From Planctomycetota bacterium (GTDB lineage: Bacteria > Planctomycetota > UBA11346), in contig JADGDD010000001.1 in the NCBI GenBank assembly GCA_016745075.1, forward strand, positions 683,125 through 747,124: a DNA stretch of 64,000 nt, written 5' to 3'. How positions within the stretch are numbered: the first letter of the stretch is position 1; each line of letters opens with the position of its first letter. The translations under genes were made by a program, and so were the position numbers. This document shows positions 37,001 to 45,222 of the stretch, one piece after another. The notes beneath the pieces are model-generated. The model made no database searches. It worked only from the letters and a program-made list of their open reading frames with translations, and was not told the DNA's origin.

Positions 37001-37803
37001 AGAAAAAACAGTTCTTTTCCTGTTTCTGCATTTAATCCAATCGGACGATTGCGACCATTAGGAATCAGTAAAACCCCATCAACCACAGCAGCATAGCCTT
37101 GTGGAGCAAGACCATTCATAGACAAGGATTTAGGGTCACGCATAAAACGTGCATCAACATCTTCGTTCACCCAAACCATGCTACCATCACGAGGGTTCAG
37201 ACAGTAAACAGAAATACCCATAGTTGGCCAAATACCACCAACAACATACAGTTTATCTTCTGCAGAAACTGGTCCTGCACCGATAGCCCATGCATGCATT
37301 AAGCGGCCGTGCCCAAGCATGCCCTTTTGTTTAGGGCCAGGGCGAAAACGCCACTGTTCTTCACCACTGATCTGATCACAAGCATACACATACCCATCGT
37401 CAGAAGCGAATATAACAAGCTCGTTCCAACACACTGGCGCATAGCGAATAGGGGCATCAACCGTGAAAGACCATTCCTCTGCACCTGTATCTACAGACAA
37501 ACAGCGTACGGTGTCATCTATCATTGATGCGATAAAACAACGGTTTTGAGACACAACAACAGGATAACCAGCACCAACAGAAAGTTCGGTTCTATAGCGA
37601 TGCCCTGTCCATGCTGCTTGAGCTATAGGGAAGTGCCGTGTCCACACAAGCTCTTTCGGCTGTTCGGCAACACGCTGAATAGTAGCCGTATGACCAGCAT
37701 GTGCTCTCCACTGTAACCAATTATTCTCTTCTTCAGATGCAGACAGGGAGACAGTAATCAGCATACACACACAAAGAAATATATTTTTCTGCATAAATAA
37801 CAT
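34039..37803 (-). CDS. Secreted large PQQ-type propeller with internal methyltransferase-like fold and malectin-like C-terminus
   Basis: This protein of about 1254 residues has a signal peptide (MQKNIFLCVCMLITVSLSAS). The exact start (37803, 37794 or 37815) is unsure. A first propeller contains DTGAEEWSF, ISGEEQWRF and VDGTLVWQYD blades. It is followed by a Rossmann-like segment starting GHVLVIGKPSAAMV, and a linker GAWSHEDGDANRSF that resembles the W-x-H...D-x-N linker of the other two propeller proteins. A second propeller (YTGQLLWKRYF, DTGEELWQYTAS) ends in a C-terminal jelly-roll of malectin type (YRVHALFSELE, FSLSLNGKEVL). The gene is 4 bases from a metallophosphoesterase gene and next to GntR. 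Glycan binding is plausible; enzymatic activity is not evident. Confidence 0.82.
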   Translation of the reverse strand: MLFMQKNIFLCVCMLITVSLSASEEENNWLQWRAHAGHTATIQRVAEQPKELVWTRHFPIAQAAWTGHRYRTELSVGAGYPVVVSQNRCFIASMIDDTVRCLSVDTGAEEWSFTVDAPIRYAPVCWNELVIFASDDGYVYACDQISGEEQWRFRPGPKQKGMLGHGRLMHAWAIGAGPVSAEDKLYVVGGIWPTMGISVYCLNPRDGSMVWVNEDVDARFMRDPKSLSMNGLAPQGYAAVVDGVLLIPNGRNRPIGLNAETGKELFFLTGRNGGSIVGGDGPWFWNGTALVAARTGDVQMMDVSKRISFNHVVGDKNALYFARYNFGIGVIDLQNKKPVALPEPERINHQLWKKSKQMGQQHQLPLRYFTEEFHKSINRLWCRTGDLLLGTTAVGARDKLSAVDCVDGTLVWQYDLDGKIVDLIPLGQRLLVQYNDGRVVCLSSQQQKGAAYHYPLVKADISAPVIDEDLQAVIETLPAPQTGHVLVIGKPSAAMVRTLAQNHQHATVLVDESDVQPLRAHYLSTGQYGLEVVVWANDQDHLHLLPPFVHQMIIALEPLEGLPELTPAGGYFYKRYRQIIPVETAQDGSYYTQPLVGAGAWSHEDGDANRSFAAQDTVVRPPLGILSFSGEDGGTAGFKNYCNSHTREPRPQIHTGRMIVKGVDGIQALNAYTGQLLWKRYFDGYDLRKHFSFIPFAPAARLQGGALVTTSERVYVNTGQAVHILDARNGTDQQVLKLEYGNKRWGYCSVNDDCLLVGYGTLAPQQASIVRRKGRPAQDTELEGVGLSAFLRAYDDDGSKQRWDYTAQYAIINNSIVAGNGRVMFIDAPPKDLAYGYNSVNEQENKRLRQAFRFSSDARLVCLSVVDGTLLWTQERNIFGGRLQYDLETNIVVQSMEPGGVLLANKENGLLIAHDADTGEELWQYTASRSRPWILRKSHLYPAETNRFLNGKHHVIDIRTGAAQPFPYVYRSVGEQCSGFLANEHIMLYRASSAGWSDPAYRGGTVNIPGIKPGCTENMIPASGVVAISPLYAASCRCQYQLQCQITLHHDPDMEYWSYGAPYHQDSGRLALNFGAPGDRLQGDTLWLDYPSESPSDFTVEARDFRDGANEKDWDYNLMRTVTGKQSPIQETGSKRTLRRHSLRLTGDLPWVSASQMIGVEHLHIQMKPGTYRVHALFSELEHNSPEKRVFSLSLNGKEVLSHFDPFIAAGAAFCGVKRDLGRCSVTEEGLNLNFIPHTGEPSIAGLLMERLYE

Positions 37804-37807
37804 AAAT

Positions 37808-38452
37808 TCACTCATACTGATGCTGTAATTGTACACGTAATTGATCGTTCTCTTCATCAACAATAAGCCATGACCGTCCCGGCTGTTCACGTAACTGGGC
37901 AACAGAACCGCAATTCGCCGTTATGGTTTCGGCATCATAAACAATATAAGGCTGATGGGTATGCCCTACAAGTGTCAAGTCATAGAGCGGGTTACGAAAA
38001 CGTGCGAGCCCTTCAGCTATGCTGGTCGTCCATGCCACCCCTTGTTCCTGATTATCACGATGCCCATGCATACAATAAATGGTATATCCACGCCAAGAAA
38101 TTTCGTATTCATCTGGCCATGTTTTCAGATAAGCAAGTTGTGCTGCTCTTAGTTCGCAATTTATCGTCGCAGAAAAACTTACAGCCTGATGCACAACCTG
38201 TTCATCATGATTTCCTAAAATAGCGCAAGGGCCGCAATGCTCTTGTAACCAATCAATAGTCCCGCTTGGATCAACTTCTTCATCAAGCATATCGCCCAAT
38301 GAAAGAAGTTGATAACCAGACGGGATCGGCACGGCTTTGAGCAGGTTATAAGCGCCATGAACATCACTGACACAAACAAAGCCCTGAAGAGAGTCCGAAA
38401 GAGTCATGCGGCGGCGCACCACACGGTAAGAGCCATCATCAGTAAACGGCAT
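37808..38452 (-). CDS. Calcineurin-like metallophosphoesterase
   Basis: This 214-residue cytoplasmic protein has all metal-binding blocks in order: CVSDVHGAY (DxH), LSLGDMLDEEV (GDxxD), ILGNHDEQ (GNHD), MHGHRDN and LVGHTHQPYIV (GHxH). A second Asp/His pair like this coordinates two metals in phosphomono- and diesterases. It lies 8 bases after a giant glycosidase and 4 bases before a propeller gene, so it is part of the same transcript. A phosphoesterase is unusual in a polysaccharide cluster. It may act on phosphorylated sugars or on a nucleotide signal. No Shine-Dalgarno sequence is visible, which suggests translation coupled to the upstream gene. Confidence 0.88.
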   Translation of the reverse strand: MPFTDDGSYRVVRRRMTLSDSLQGFVCVSDVHGAYNLLKAVPIPSGYQLLSLGDMLDEEVDPSGTIDWLQEHCGPCAILGNHDEQVVHQAVSFSATINCELRAAQLAYLKTWPDEYEISWRGYTIYCMHGHRDNQEQGVAWTTSIAEGLARFRNPLYDLTLVGHTHQPYIVYDAETITANCGSVAQLREQPGRSWLIVDEENDQLRVQLQHQYE

Positions 38453-38460
38453 GTGGTGTA

Positions 38461-41400
38461 TTACTGAGCAACATTCGTAAGAATAAATATTTCAGCAGGC
38501 TTCAATGTCACCTGATAATTGTTTTTGAAATCATTGATACGCTCCTCTACTTGCCGAACCTTTAATTCTTTTCGATTGGTATCCATTGGGCTTGATGCAG
38601 TCAGCTTATGAATAATAGCATCTGTTTCTGGTGTATATGGGAGACTTAGCTGCACTGTTCGCGCTTCAGTGAAACTTCGGTTATAAATGAGTGTACTGTA
38701 TTTCTTCCCATCCTTAAAGCTGTAACATTTTATTAAGGGAACATTTTTACGCCCATCAAGTAGTTTCAGATGTACTTTACCAGCATTATCAATATGGCTC
38801 GATTCAATTTGAGGAATATCCCAACGCTTCACTTGGCTATTATCAACAATAAGCAAATCACCTTTACAATAATTATTCACCATAAGCAAAGCCTCGTAGC
38901 TGGGGTTTCGCCGCCATGTTGTGTTATCCGTATGCGTGGTCCAGTATGTTCCAAAGGAAAATTTGAAATAATTTTGATAGCCAAAACCTCTTTCCAGTTC
39001 ATGCATAAAGCTATCAAGTGTTGTTACACCAAGTGCGAGTGATTTACCAAATTCTTCGGCTTCTTCTGGAGAAGATTTCCCAGGACCCGGTAATGGATAG
39101 CCAGGACCAGCTTCATAGTTTGCCATCTGTTTATGCCCAATACTGGGATTTTTAGGAAGCGCATCATAAGCAGGTAATAATTGTTCAGCAATTCGATTGT
39201 CGGCAGACATCGCTACAATCAAAGATTCTCCAAAAGCATTAGATATGCGGTTTTGCAGTCCTGAGAGGAAAGCAACATCGTCATTAAGTTGGTTTAACAC
39301 AGATAGATTGGATTCAGATTGAGCTTGCGCTATTGCCGAAAGTAGAGCGATACAATCCCGCTCAGGAAAGATTTGATCTTCAGACAACACGCGCGCTAAA
39401 TTTGCTAATATGGTACTTCTGCTCAAAGGGTCCAGCTTATCAACATCAAAAGATGCAGCATTATAAGAAGCAAGCGTTGTCTTTAGAGTTTCGATCACGT
39501 TTTCAGCAACAACTTCTACATATTGTGACAAATATGCTTCATTTGTTAAAAGAGAATGAAGAGCTTCCTCTGGGTTTTCTTGAATGACAGCAAATAATTC
39601 ACTCACTTGTCCCGACACCGCACGAGTCAGTATATCACTCGCATTACGCACAAATTTCCGTTTAAAAGTATGGGGATTTAATGCAGGCACAGTTGCCCGT
39701 ACATCAGCAATTAAATTTTCATTATTTTGAAACGCGCTGTTAAGGTGCTTTTGAATAGTCGGAATCATTGTATTATAAATTGTCCAGAACCTCTTTGGTT
39801 TTTGACCGCTAATAACCGTCTCAATCGCCTCTTTTACTGAATCATTCACGTCATAGCGCAGAGCCAGTGCACGGGCTTGCTCTGGATACTGTTTAATAAA
39901 AGCATGAATGTATTTTGGATCATGATAAAAGACCTCTTTCAAATCATAATCACCTCTTTCAGCAGGTTCAAAACCAAAAGCCTCAGATACCAATTGCTGC
40001 AAAGTAACACTGTTATTATACAGTGTACCAAACAACTCATTTGTTGGCACAGTCATCAATACTTTTAAAAGAGATTGAATACCTTTATCAATGGACTGCA
40101 ACTCCACTGTTAGGTACGGCAAAATATCTTGCTGTAAAGCCGGCTTATCCTGTAAAGCTGTTGCCAAATCCATCCCTAGTGCTGGATTAATCCTTAATGC
40201 TTCTATCAATTTTTTTTCAACAATATGGGTACCAAAAAGCATACGACTTTGATACAGCTCTGTATTGTCGTCACTCAATAAGGTTATACCATCCCAACCA
40301 CCAAAGTAAAAAGCCACATCAATGATATCTGCTTCTACACTTGAGGTTGCAACCTGCTCTGTCCAGCCACCACGTTTTGGCGTATTTCCCCAACCATTAC
40401 AGACAAATTTAATTTTATTTGCATCATAATACGGACTCTCTTTCATTCGGCGAATGAACATATCTGCTACTTTTGCATAAATTTGAGGGGTCGTATTAAA
40501 ACAATGTGAGAAGTTTCTTCCCCACTGCTCATTATCTATTTCTATATAGATTTCACTGAATACATCTAACCACGGTGCTACTTGTCCATGAGCTGCACGC
40601 TTGGCACCATAACCAACATCTGCTGGAGCTCCAAAGTATTCCATAAGGTGATCACAATCATCCATGGTCATTACTGCTGGTGTCAACATCCAGGGATTTG
40701 CTTGAACTTCTCCACACATCTTAAGTACGCTTGCTGCGCTGGCGGCTTTCGTCATAGCACTAAAACCACCTTTACAGGTATCAGGAGACTGCACTTGGTT
40801 TAATCCCAGTGACAAACTCGTATCCAACAAACGGGTTCCTATTGTTTCAATCCGAATCATGCCGCCGTTATACTCTGCCAATTTTTCGACAATTTCAGGT
40901 TCAGTTTGGAACGGTTCTAAACCAGTTCTGTACAAGAGAATGTTATCTAAATAGATATCACAAGCATCAGGAACAGTCAAAGAGTACCGAGTTGTTTTTG
41001 ATGTGTATTCCTTAAACATTTCCTGCGGGTTAAATTCAAAAGAATATTTTTTCCATTCTGTCCCCACCTCAAATTGCTGAGAAACGACTCCCCCAAAATC
41101 AACAGTGAATACGCCTGGTGTACTACGTTTCAACCACCCTTCCCATCGGAAATCACCCTCTGGCCACTTGTGGAAACGTTCATCTGTGCCACCTGTATGA
41201 AAGGTAAAAAAACCACCCTCACCGAGGGTGGTCAGTTTCATTGCAGCAGTAGAACCAGCCTCTGGACATGGATCAGTAACGAGTTCCCATGTCGTATTGC
41301 CAATCATATTGGCAGATTTACTAAAGTAATCGACGCCATTTTTTTTGATCTTTTGCCCTTTTGCTGTTACCTTTCTTTGATGTGGATTTGGTTTCAAAGA

Positions 41401-41910
41401 GACTTGCTTCACATAAATAATATCTCCTGGCTCAAAAGCAGGGCCAACACCATCAACGGTAAAGGTATCAACAGTATCCTTACCCATAAGTGATTGTGTA
41501 ATTTTTCCTTTCCTCTTTTCTTGATAGCGACCGTCTTTCAGGCCATAGACCCAAATATCTGCCCCATCCCAAAACCCAGAGGTCCATTTATTCCAACCGC
41601 TTAACCCCCAGCCCTTATCACAGATAAAAGAATCACTATCGCCTTTCTCAACAATATTCCAATTCACCTGCACACGTGGTTCAAAAGCACCATATCTATT
41701 CCAAATATTTGCGATAATTGCTTTACGCCAATGGCTATAATCCCATGGCGCATAATTTAGGCCAAAGCGGCGAGCATTAGGTACTTGCACGGTATTAGTG
41801 ACCGTACAAACATCGACTTCTGCATCATGAGCTATCGGATAATCTGCTCCATAGCTACACAAACTGGTACAAACAGAGAGCAACAAAACAGACACGGCTT
41901 GTATCTTCAT
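38461..41910 (-). CDS. Secreted giant clan-A-like glycosidase with large helical insertion
   Basis: This 1149-residue protein starts at ATG 41910, with AGGAG 10 bases upstream; a TTG at 41919 is an alternative. A signal peptide (MKIQAVSVLLLSVCTSLCS) is followed by a carbohydrate-binding beta region (to about 330, with a CBM-like block DACDIYLDNILLYRTG) and a barrel. IYIEIDNEQWG carries the acid/base Glu (about 461), and MANYEAGPGYPLP carries the likely nucleophile Glu (about 933). Between the two, after YFGGWDG, lies about 360 residues of mostly helical sequence not present in the relative at 17818-20652. A beta C-terminus follows. It is a paralogue of 48034-51507. GH51/GH39-like substrate choice (arabinoside, xyloside, uronide) is inference. 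Confidence 0.8.
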   Translation of the reverse strand: MKIQAVSVLLLSVCTSLCSYGADYPIAHDAEVDVCTVTNTVQVPNARRFGLNYAPWDYSHWRKAIIANIWNRYGAFEPRVQVNWNIVEKGDSDSFICDKGWGLSGWNKWTSGFWDGADIWVYGLKDGRYQEKRKGKITQSLMGKDTVDTFTVDGVGPAFEPGDIIYVKQVSLKPNPHQRKVTAKGQKIKKNGVDYFSKSANMIGNTTWELVTDPCPEAGSTAAMKLTTLGEGGFFTFHTGGTDERFHKWPEGDFRWEGWLKRSTPGVFTVDFGGVVSQQFEVGTEWKKYSFEFNPQEMFKEYTSKTTRYSLTVPDACDIYLDNILLYRTGLEPFQTEPEIVEKLAEYNGGMIRIETIGTRLLDTSLSLGLNQVQSPDTCKGGFSAMTKAASAASVLKMCGEVQANPWMLTPAVMTMDDCDHLMEYFGAPADVGYGAKRAAHGQVAPWLDVFSEIYIEIDNEQWGRNFSHCFNTTPQIYAKVADMFIRRMKESPYYDANKIKFVCNGWGNTPKRGGWTEQVATSSVEADIIDVAFYFGGWDGITLLSDDNTELYQSRMLFGTHIVEKKLIEALRINPALGMDLATALQDKPALQQDILPYLTVELQSIDKGIQSLLKVLMTVPTNELFGTLYNNSVTLQQLVSEAFGFEPAERGDYDLKEVFYHDPKYIHAFIKQYPEQARALALRYDVNDSVKEAIETVISGQKPKRFWTIYNTMIPTIQKHLNSAFQNNENLIADVRATVPALNPHTFKRKFVRNASDILTRAVSGQVSELFAVIQENPEEALHSLLTNEAYLSQYVEVVAENVIETLKTTLASYNAASFDVDKLDPLSRSTILANLARVLSEDQIFPERDCIALLSAIAQAQSESNLSVLNQLNDDVAFLSGLQNRISNAFGESLIVAMSADNRIAEQLLPAYDALPKNPSIGHKQMANYEAGPGYPLPGPGKSSPEEAEEFGKSLALGVTTLDSFMHELERGFGYQNYFKFSFGTYWTTHTDNTTWRRNPSYEALLMVNNYCKGDLLIVDNSQVKRWDIPQIESSHIDNAGKVHLKLLDGRKNVPLIKCYSFKDGKKYSTLIYNRSFTEARTVQLSLPYTPETDAIIHKLTASSPMDTNRKELKVRQVEERINDFKNNYQVTLKPAEIFILTNVAQ

Positions 41911-41965
41911 ACTCTTCAAACTCCTTTTTTAAGGCTCGTTGGCCAGGTTTATTAGAAAGTAAAAT

Positions 41966-44900
41966 TTATTTATAACACAACACTTCGCCTGAACGCAATA
42001 CCACAAGAATAGCACCATCACGAGTTAGACTGATGCCATTATAAAGCGGTTCTGACGGAAGATCTATCGACCATATTTCATCCCCCTCAGTACGGTTTAT
42101 AGCAATAACCTTCCAGTGCTTTAAGAGGGCATGTTGTTTTTTCATCTCTTTTTCATCTCTGAATCCTGCTAGCATTAATACGGCATTACGGGAAAGTGCT
42201 AAACCATTTACATCATACCCTGATTGCCACTCTTGCATTGGAACATCTGCTGCCTGAAACTCATTTTTTTTATTTTTTGGTGTCGGCAATTCATAAGCAG
42301 ATGGTTTATGATTTGGATATTTTTTATCTTTATATTTTTCAGAAGATGTCTCTATCCAGGTTGAAAGCTTCTTCATGTCCCATGCTGTAATATGCTGGCG
42401 AGCAAGACGAGCTGTTATCAATTGTGTATCGTCCCACACAGGCATCTGCAAAACTTTGGGCAAGGCAGTCACTTCTGGAAAGACTGCCTGACCAGCGTTA
42501 TCTACTGTCTGAAACGAAATACGTCCACCGCGACCGTTAAGAAAGTGGCGATTACTTTGATCTTTTTGCAAACGCCAACCACCGTAGAGTAAAGTGCCAT
42601 TTGGTAAAACACCAATATGTTCACCACAGTAACCGTTACTGTGTTTTTTCTGGCTGTCCGGAAGTGTTGCCATTACCCCTGTTTCTAGATTAAACGCAAC
42701 CGGCGACCAATATAAAGCCGACATCCATAATTGACCATGAGCAACCGTTAAACCCCCACTCGGTGTCCGGCCGCCACGACGGTGCTCTTGATATTGACCA
42801 TTCAATTCTGTCTGCTCCCATTTCAAAGAACCAGTTTGTGCATCAAGCGCGATCAGCGCTGCACCAGCTTCATTAGCAATTCCAGCAGCGGCATAGAGCA
42901 CCCCTTCATGAATAAGAATACCACTAACAACGGGACATGGTGAAGATAAATGCCCATAGATCATGCGCTTACGAGTTTGTTCTTCTACACGATAACGCCA
43001 ACGTTTCGTACCATCTTGAGCATTGATACAATACACGTAACCGTCTCCAGAAGCAACATAGACAGCTCCATCAAAAAAACTTGGTGAAAAATATATTTTA
43101 CCGCCACAGAAGGTAGACCATAGTGTTGTGCCATCAGCCACAGCAAGACACCGAAGCATACCATCACTTCCTGCAACAAAAATAGAACCTCCTACTGATA
43201 TCGCCTGTGTTAATCCATGTTCTGCGCTATATTTGCTTTCTGTTTCTGTGGTCCATAAAGGATGGCTTACTACATTACTCCACTGTGCCATCGGTTTTTT
43301 TTCAGAAATAGAAACTGGTGAAAAACCTGAATGCTGATTGTTTGCAGCATAATTTGTCCAATCTTGTCTATCTACAGGAGATGAGTTCGGCACCTTCACA
43401 CCCAAAACTTCTAAACGTTCGGTGTACTTATAAGGCTCTTCTTGTGGAGACAAACCAAGGTATCCACGGTTATCAAGTGGGCAGAATTTACAGGGGCCTG
43501 CCGCGCTAAAATAGACACCACCCGCTACTAAGCTCCCCTGCTCACAAGGTGGTTTATGTAATGTATATTGATTATCTACCCGCTCACTTTCAACTCGATC
43601 AAATGCAAATCCACACATACCTATAACATCAAAGGGCGTTGCTGTCCATTTTCCACAGCCACTTGCCATTGGCTTCCCACCAACGGGATAAGCAATAGGA
43701 GTTCCAGTTGTTATATCAAAACGCTTTGCCCCATCCCATAGTTCTTCACCAAGTATAAAATGACGGGATAATCTCCCATTTTTATACCCTGCTTTCTGCC
43801 ACAACACACGGCCAGTTGCACTTTCAAATACAGCAAACCCTGCCCGCCATGCACTACCAACAAGACCATATGCTCCTTTAATCACTATTCCTCGATCTGA
43901 TTTCCATAGTGATTGAGCTCTTTTTCCTCCCACCTTCATGGTTAAAAGTTTTTTCATTTCTGGGCTTTCTGTTTGCCATCGTTCTGTACCACTCTTTAAA
44001 GTAAAAGACATCACTGTCTTATTAGTGGCACAATACACCGCATCCTTATCCATCGCCATCATTCGTGCATGCACAAGGTCTGGTACCGTAGTCTTCCATA
44101 AACGCTGTTGAGCGTTCCAGTCGTAAGCAATAAGCTGGTTTCCTGCCATAACAATATTGTTATTCATCTCGAAACTATCAACAACGACATCAGTCTTTTT
44201 GGGGAAGGCTTCGCTTAATTCAGGAGACCCGACAAGCACAAGTAATGTGCCCCCCTGCATACCCATCCAGCGCCCATGTCCACCCGCATCCAGATTGAAT
44301 ATTCGTTTTTCAGTGCCTGTCTCTGCATCTAATACCACAATAGTAGCACCCATTAATACGAGGAGCTCATCTTCATGTGCTATCACTGTTGAATATCCTG
44401 TTGGATATTTTTCTGGCAACAGCTTGGTCCACAATAATTGTCCATTATAAATACTAAAAGCAGCAAAATCTGTATAGCTATAAAATTTATCCCCTCCACG
44501 ATCTGGACGGCCCATAACAAAAGCTCGACCATTTGCAATAACGGCGGCTGAGGTTGAAAATTTTATATGATGATACGGCTTAGCCAGGTACTGTACCTGC
44601 ACTGGTCGTTTAAATATCTGATCATGAGAGACAGGGTTATTATCTGGACCATGATGAATATGAGACCAGTCATCAGAACCAAGTGGCATTCCTTTCTTCA
44701 AAACCAACCACGTTCCCGTATCATTCTGTACACTACTTGCTATCAATGATGATTGCTTGGCAAACGTTTGCAAAACCGATGTCGATAATTCGTTTGAATG
44801 CAGCAGTGCTACACCTCGGCTAGGAGCAAGCACACGTTCAATTTCAGACAGTGACAAAGCAGTCAATTGTTTCGTTGTAAGATTATCCAGTACCAGCAGA

Positions 44901-45211
44901 TCTACCATTTGATTAACAAGCGGAATCTCATCTGCGTGCCCATACTCAGGGTAAATACGCCGGCCAAGTAAGCCGGCCTCATAAAAAGTACTTTCGGCCT
45001 TTGCTAAGGTATCTCGTTTATCATATAACACATGCACAATACAGGAGCTTTTTTCAGCCAATTCTAACGGCACCGTTGCACTCTGAGCCGCTGGCACACA
45101 GATAACCCCAGCAGAACGTTGCGATAATTCTAATGCTGTCTCTGCAATAGTCGCAGCAGTAAGAACGGTAGCAAACGCGTTACAAAATAATACAAGCAGG
45201 AATCGCTTCAA
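41966..45211 (-). CDS. Secreted PQQ-type propeller with decayed methyltransferase-like N-terminus
   Basis: This 1081-residue protein starts with TTG at 45211. AAAGGAG sits 6 bases before it, the signal peptide (LKRFLLVLFCNAFATVL) begins there, and this start clears the upstream stop by 11 bases, whereas the first ATG at 45250 overlaps it. Residues about 25-180 look like a worn SAM-methyltransferase (AGVICVPAAQSATVPLEL; LVLDNLTT; EIERVLAPSRGVALL). Then comes DDWSHIHHGPDNNPVSHD, matching the linker in the gene at 1-1248. The rest is a long propeller (DAETGTEKRIFNL, DGTKRWRYRVEE, DGTTLWSTFCGG). It lies between two glycosidases in the cluster. Function unknown. Confidence 0.85.
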   Translation of the reverse strand: MKRFLLVLFCNAFATVLTAATIAETALELSQRSAGVICVPAAQSATVPLELAEKSSCIVHVLYDKRDTLAKAESTFYEAGLLGRRIYPEYGHADEIPLVNQMVDLLVLDNLTTKQLTALSLSEIERVLAPSRGVALLHSNELSTSVLQTFAKQSSLIASSVQNDTGTWLVLKKGMPLGSDDWSHIHHGPDNNPVSHDQIFKRPVQVQYLAKPYHHIKFSTSAAVIANGRAFVMGRPDRGGDKFYSYTDFAAFSIYNGQLLWTKLLPEKYPTGYSTVIAHEDELLVLMGATIVVLDAETGTEKRIFNLDAGGHGRWMGMQGGTLLVLVGSPELSEAFPKKTDVVVDSFEMNNNIVMAGNQLIAYDWNAQQRLWKTTVPDLVHARMMAMDKDAVYCATNKTVMSFTLKSGTERWQTESPEMKKLLTMKVGGKRAQSLWKSDRGIVIKGAYGLVGSAWRAGFAVFESATGRVLWQKAGYKNGRLSRHFILGEELWDGAKRFDITTGTPIAYPVGGKPMASGCGKWTATPFDVIGMCGFAFDRVESERVDNQYTLHKPPCEQGSLVAGGVYFSAAGPCKFCPLDNRGYLGLSPQEEPYKYTERLEVLGVKVPNSSPVDRQDWTNYAANNQHSGFSPVSISEKKPMAQWSNVVSHPLWTTETESKYSAEHGLTQAISVGGSIFVAGSDGMLRCLAVADGTTLWSTFCGGKIYFSPSFFDGAVYVASGDGYVYCINAQDGTKRWRYRVEEQTRKRMIYGHLSSPCPVVSGILIHEGVLYAAAGIANEAGAALIALDAQTGSLKWEQTELNGQYQEHRRGGRTPSGGLTVAHGQLWMSALYWSPVAFNLETGVMATLPDSQKKHSNGYCGEHIGVLPNGTLLYGGWRLQKDQSNRHFLNGRGGRISFQTVDNAGQAVFPEVTALPKVLQMPVWDDTQLITARLARQHITAWDMKKLSTWIETSSEKYKDKKYPNHKPSAYELPTPKNKKNEFQAADVPMQEWQSGYDVNGLALSRNAVLMLAGFRDEKEMKKQHALLKHWKVIAINRTEGDEIWSIDLPSEPLYNGISLTRDGAILVVLRSGEVLCYK

Positions 45212-45222
45212 CTTACACTCCT

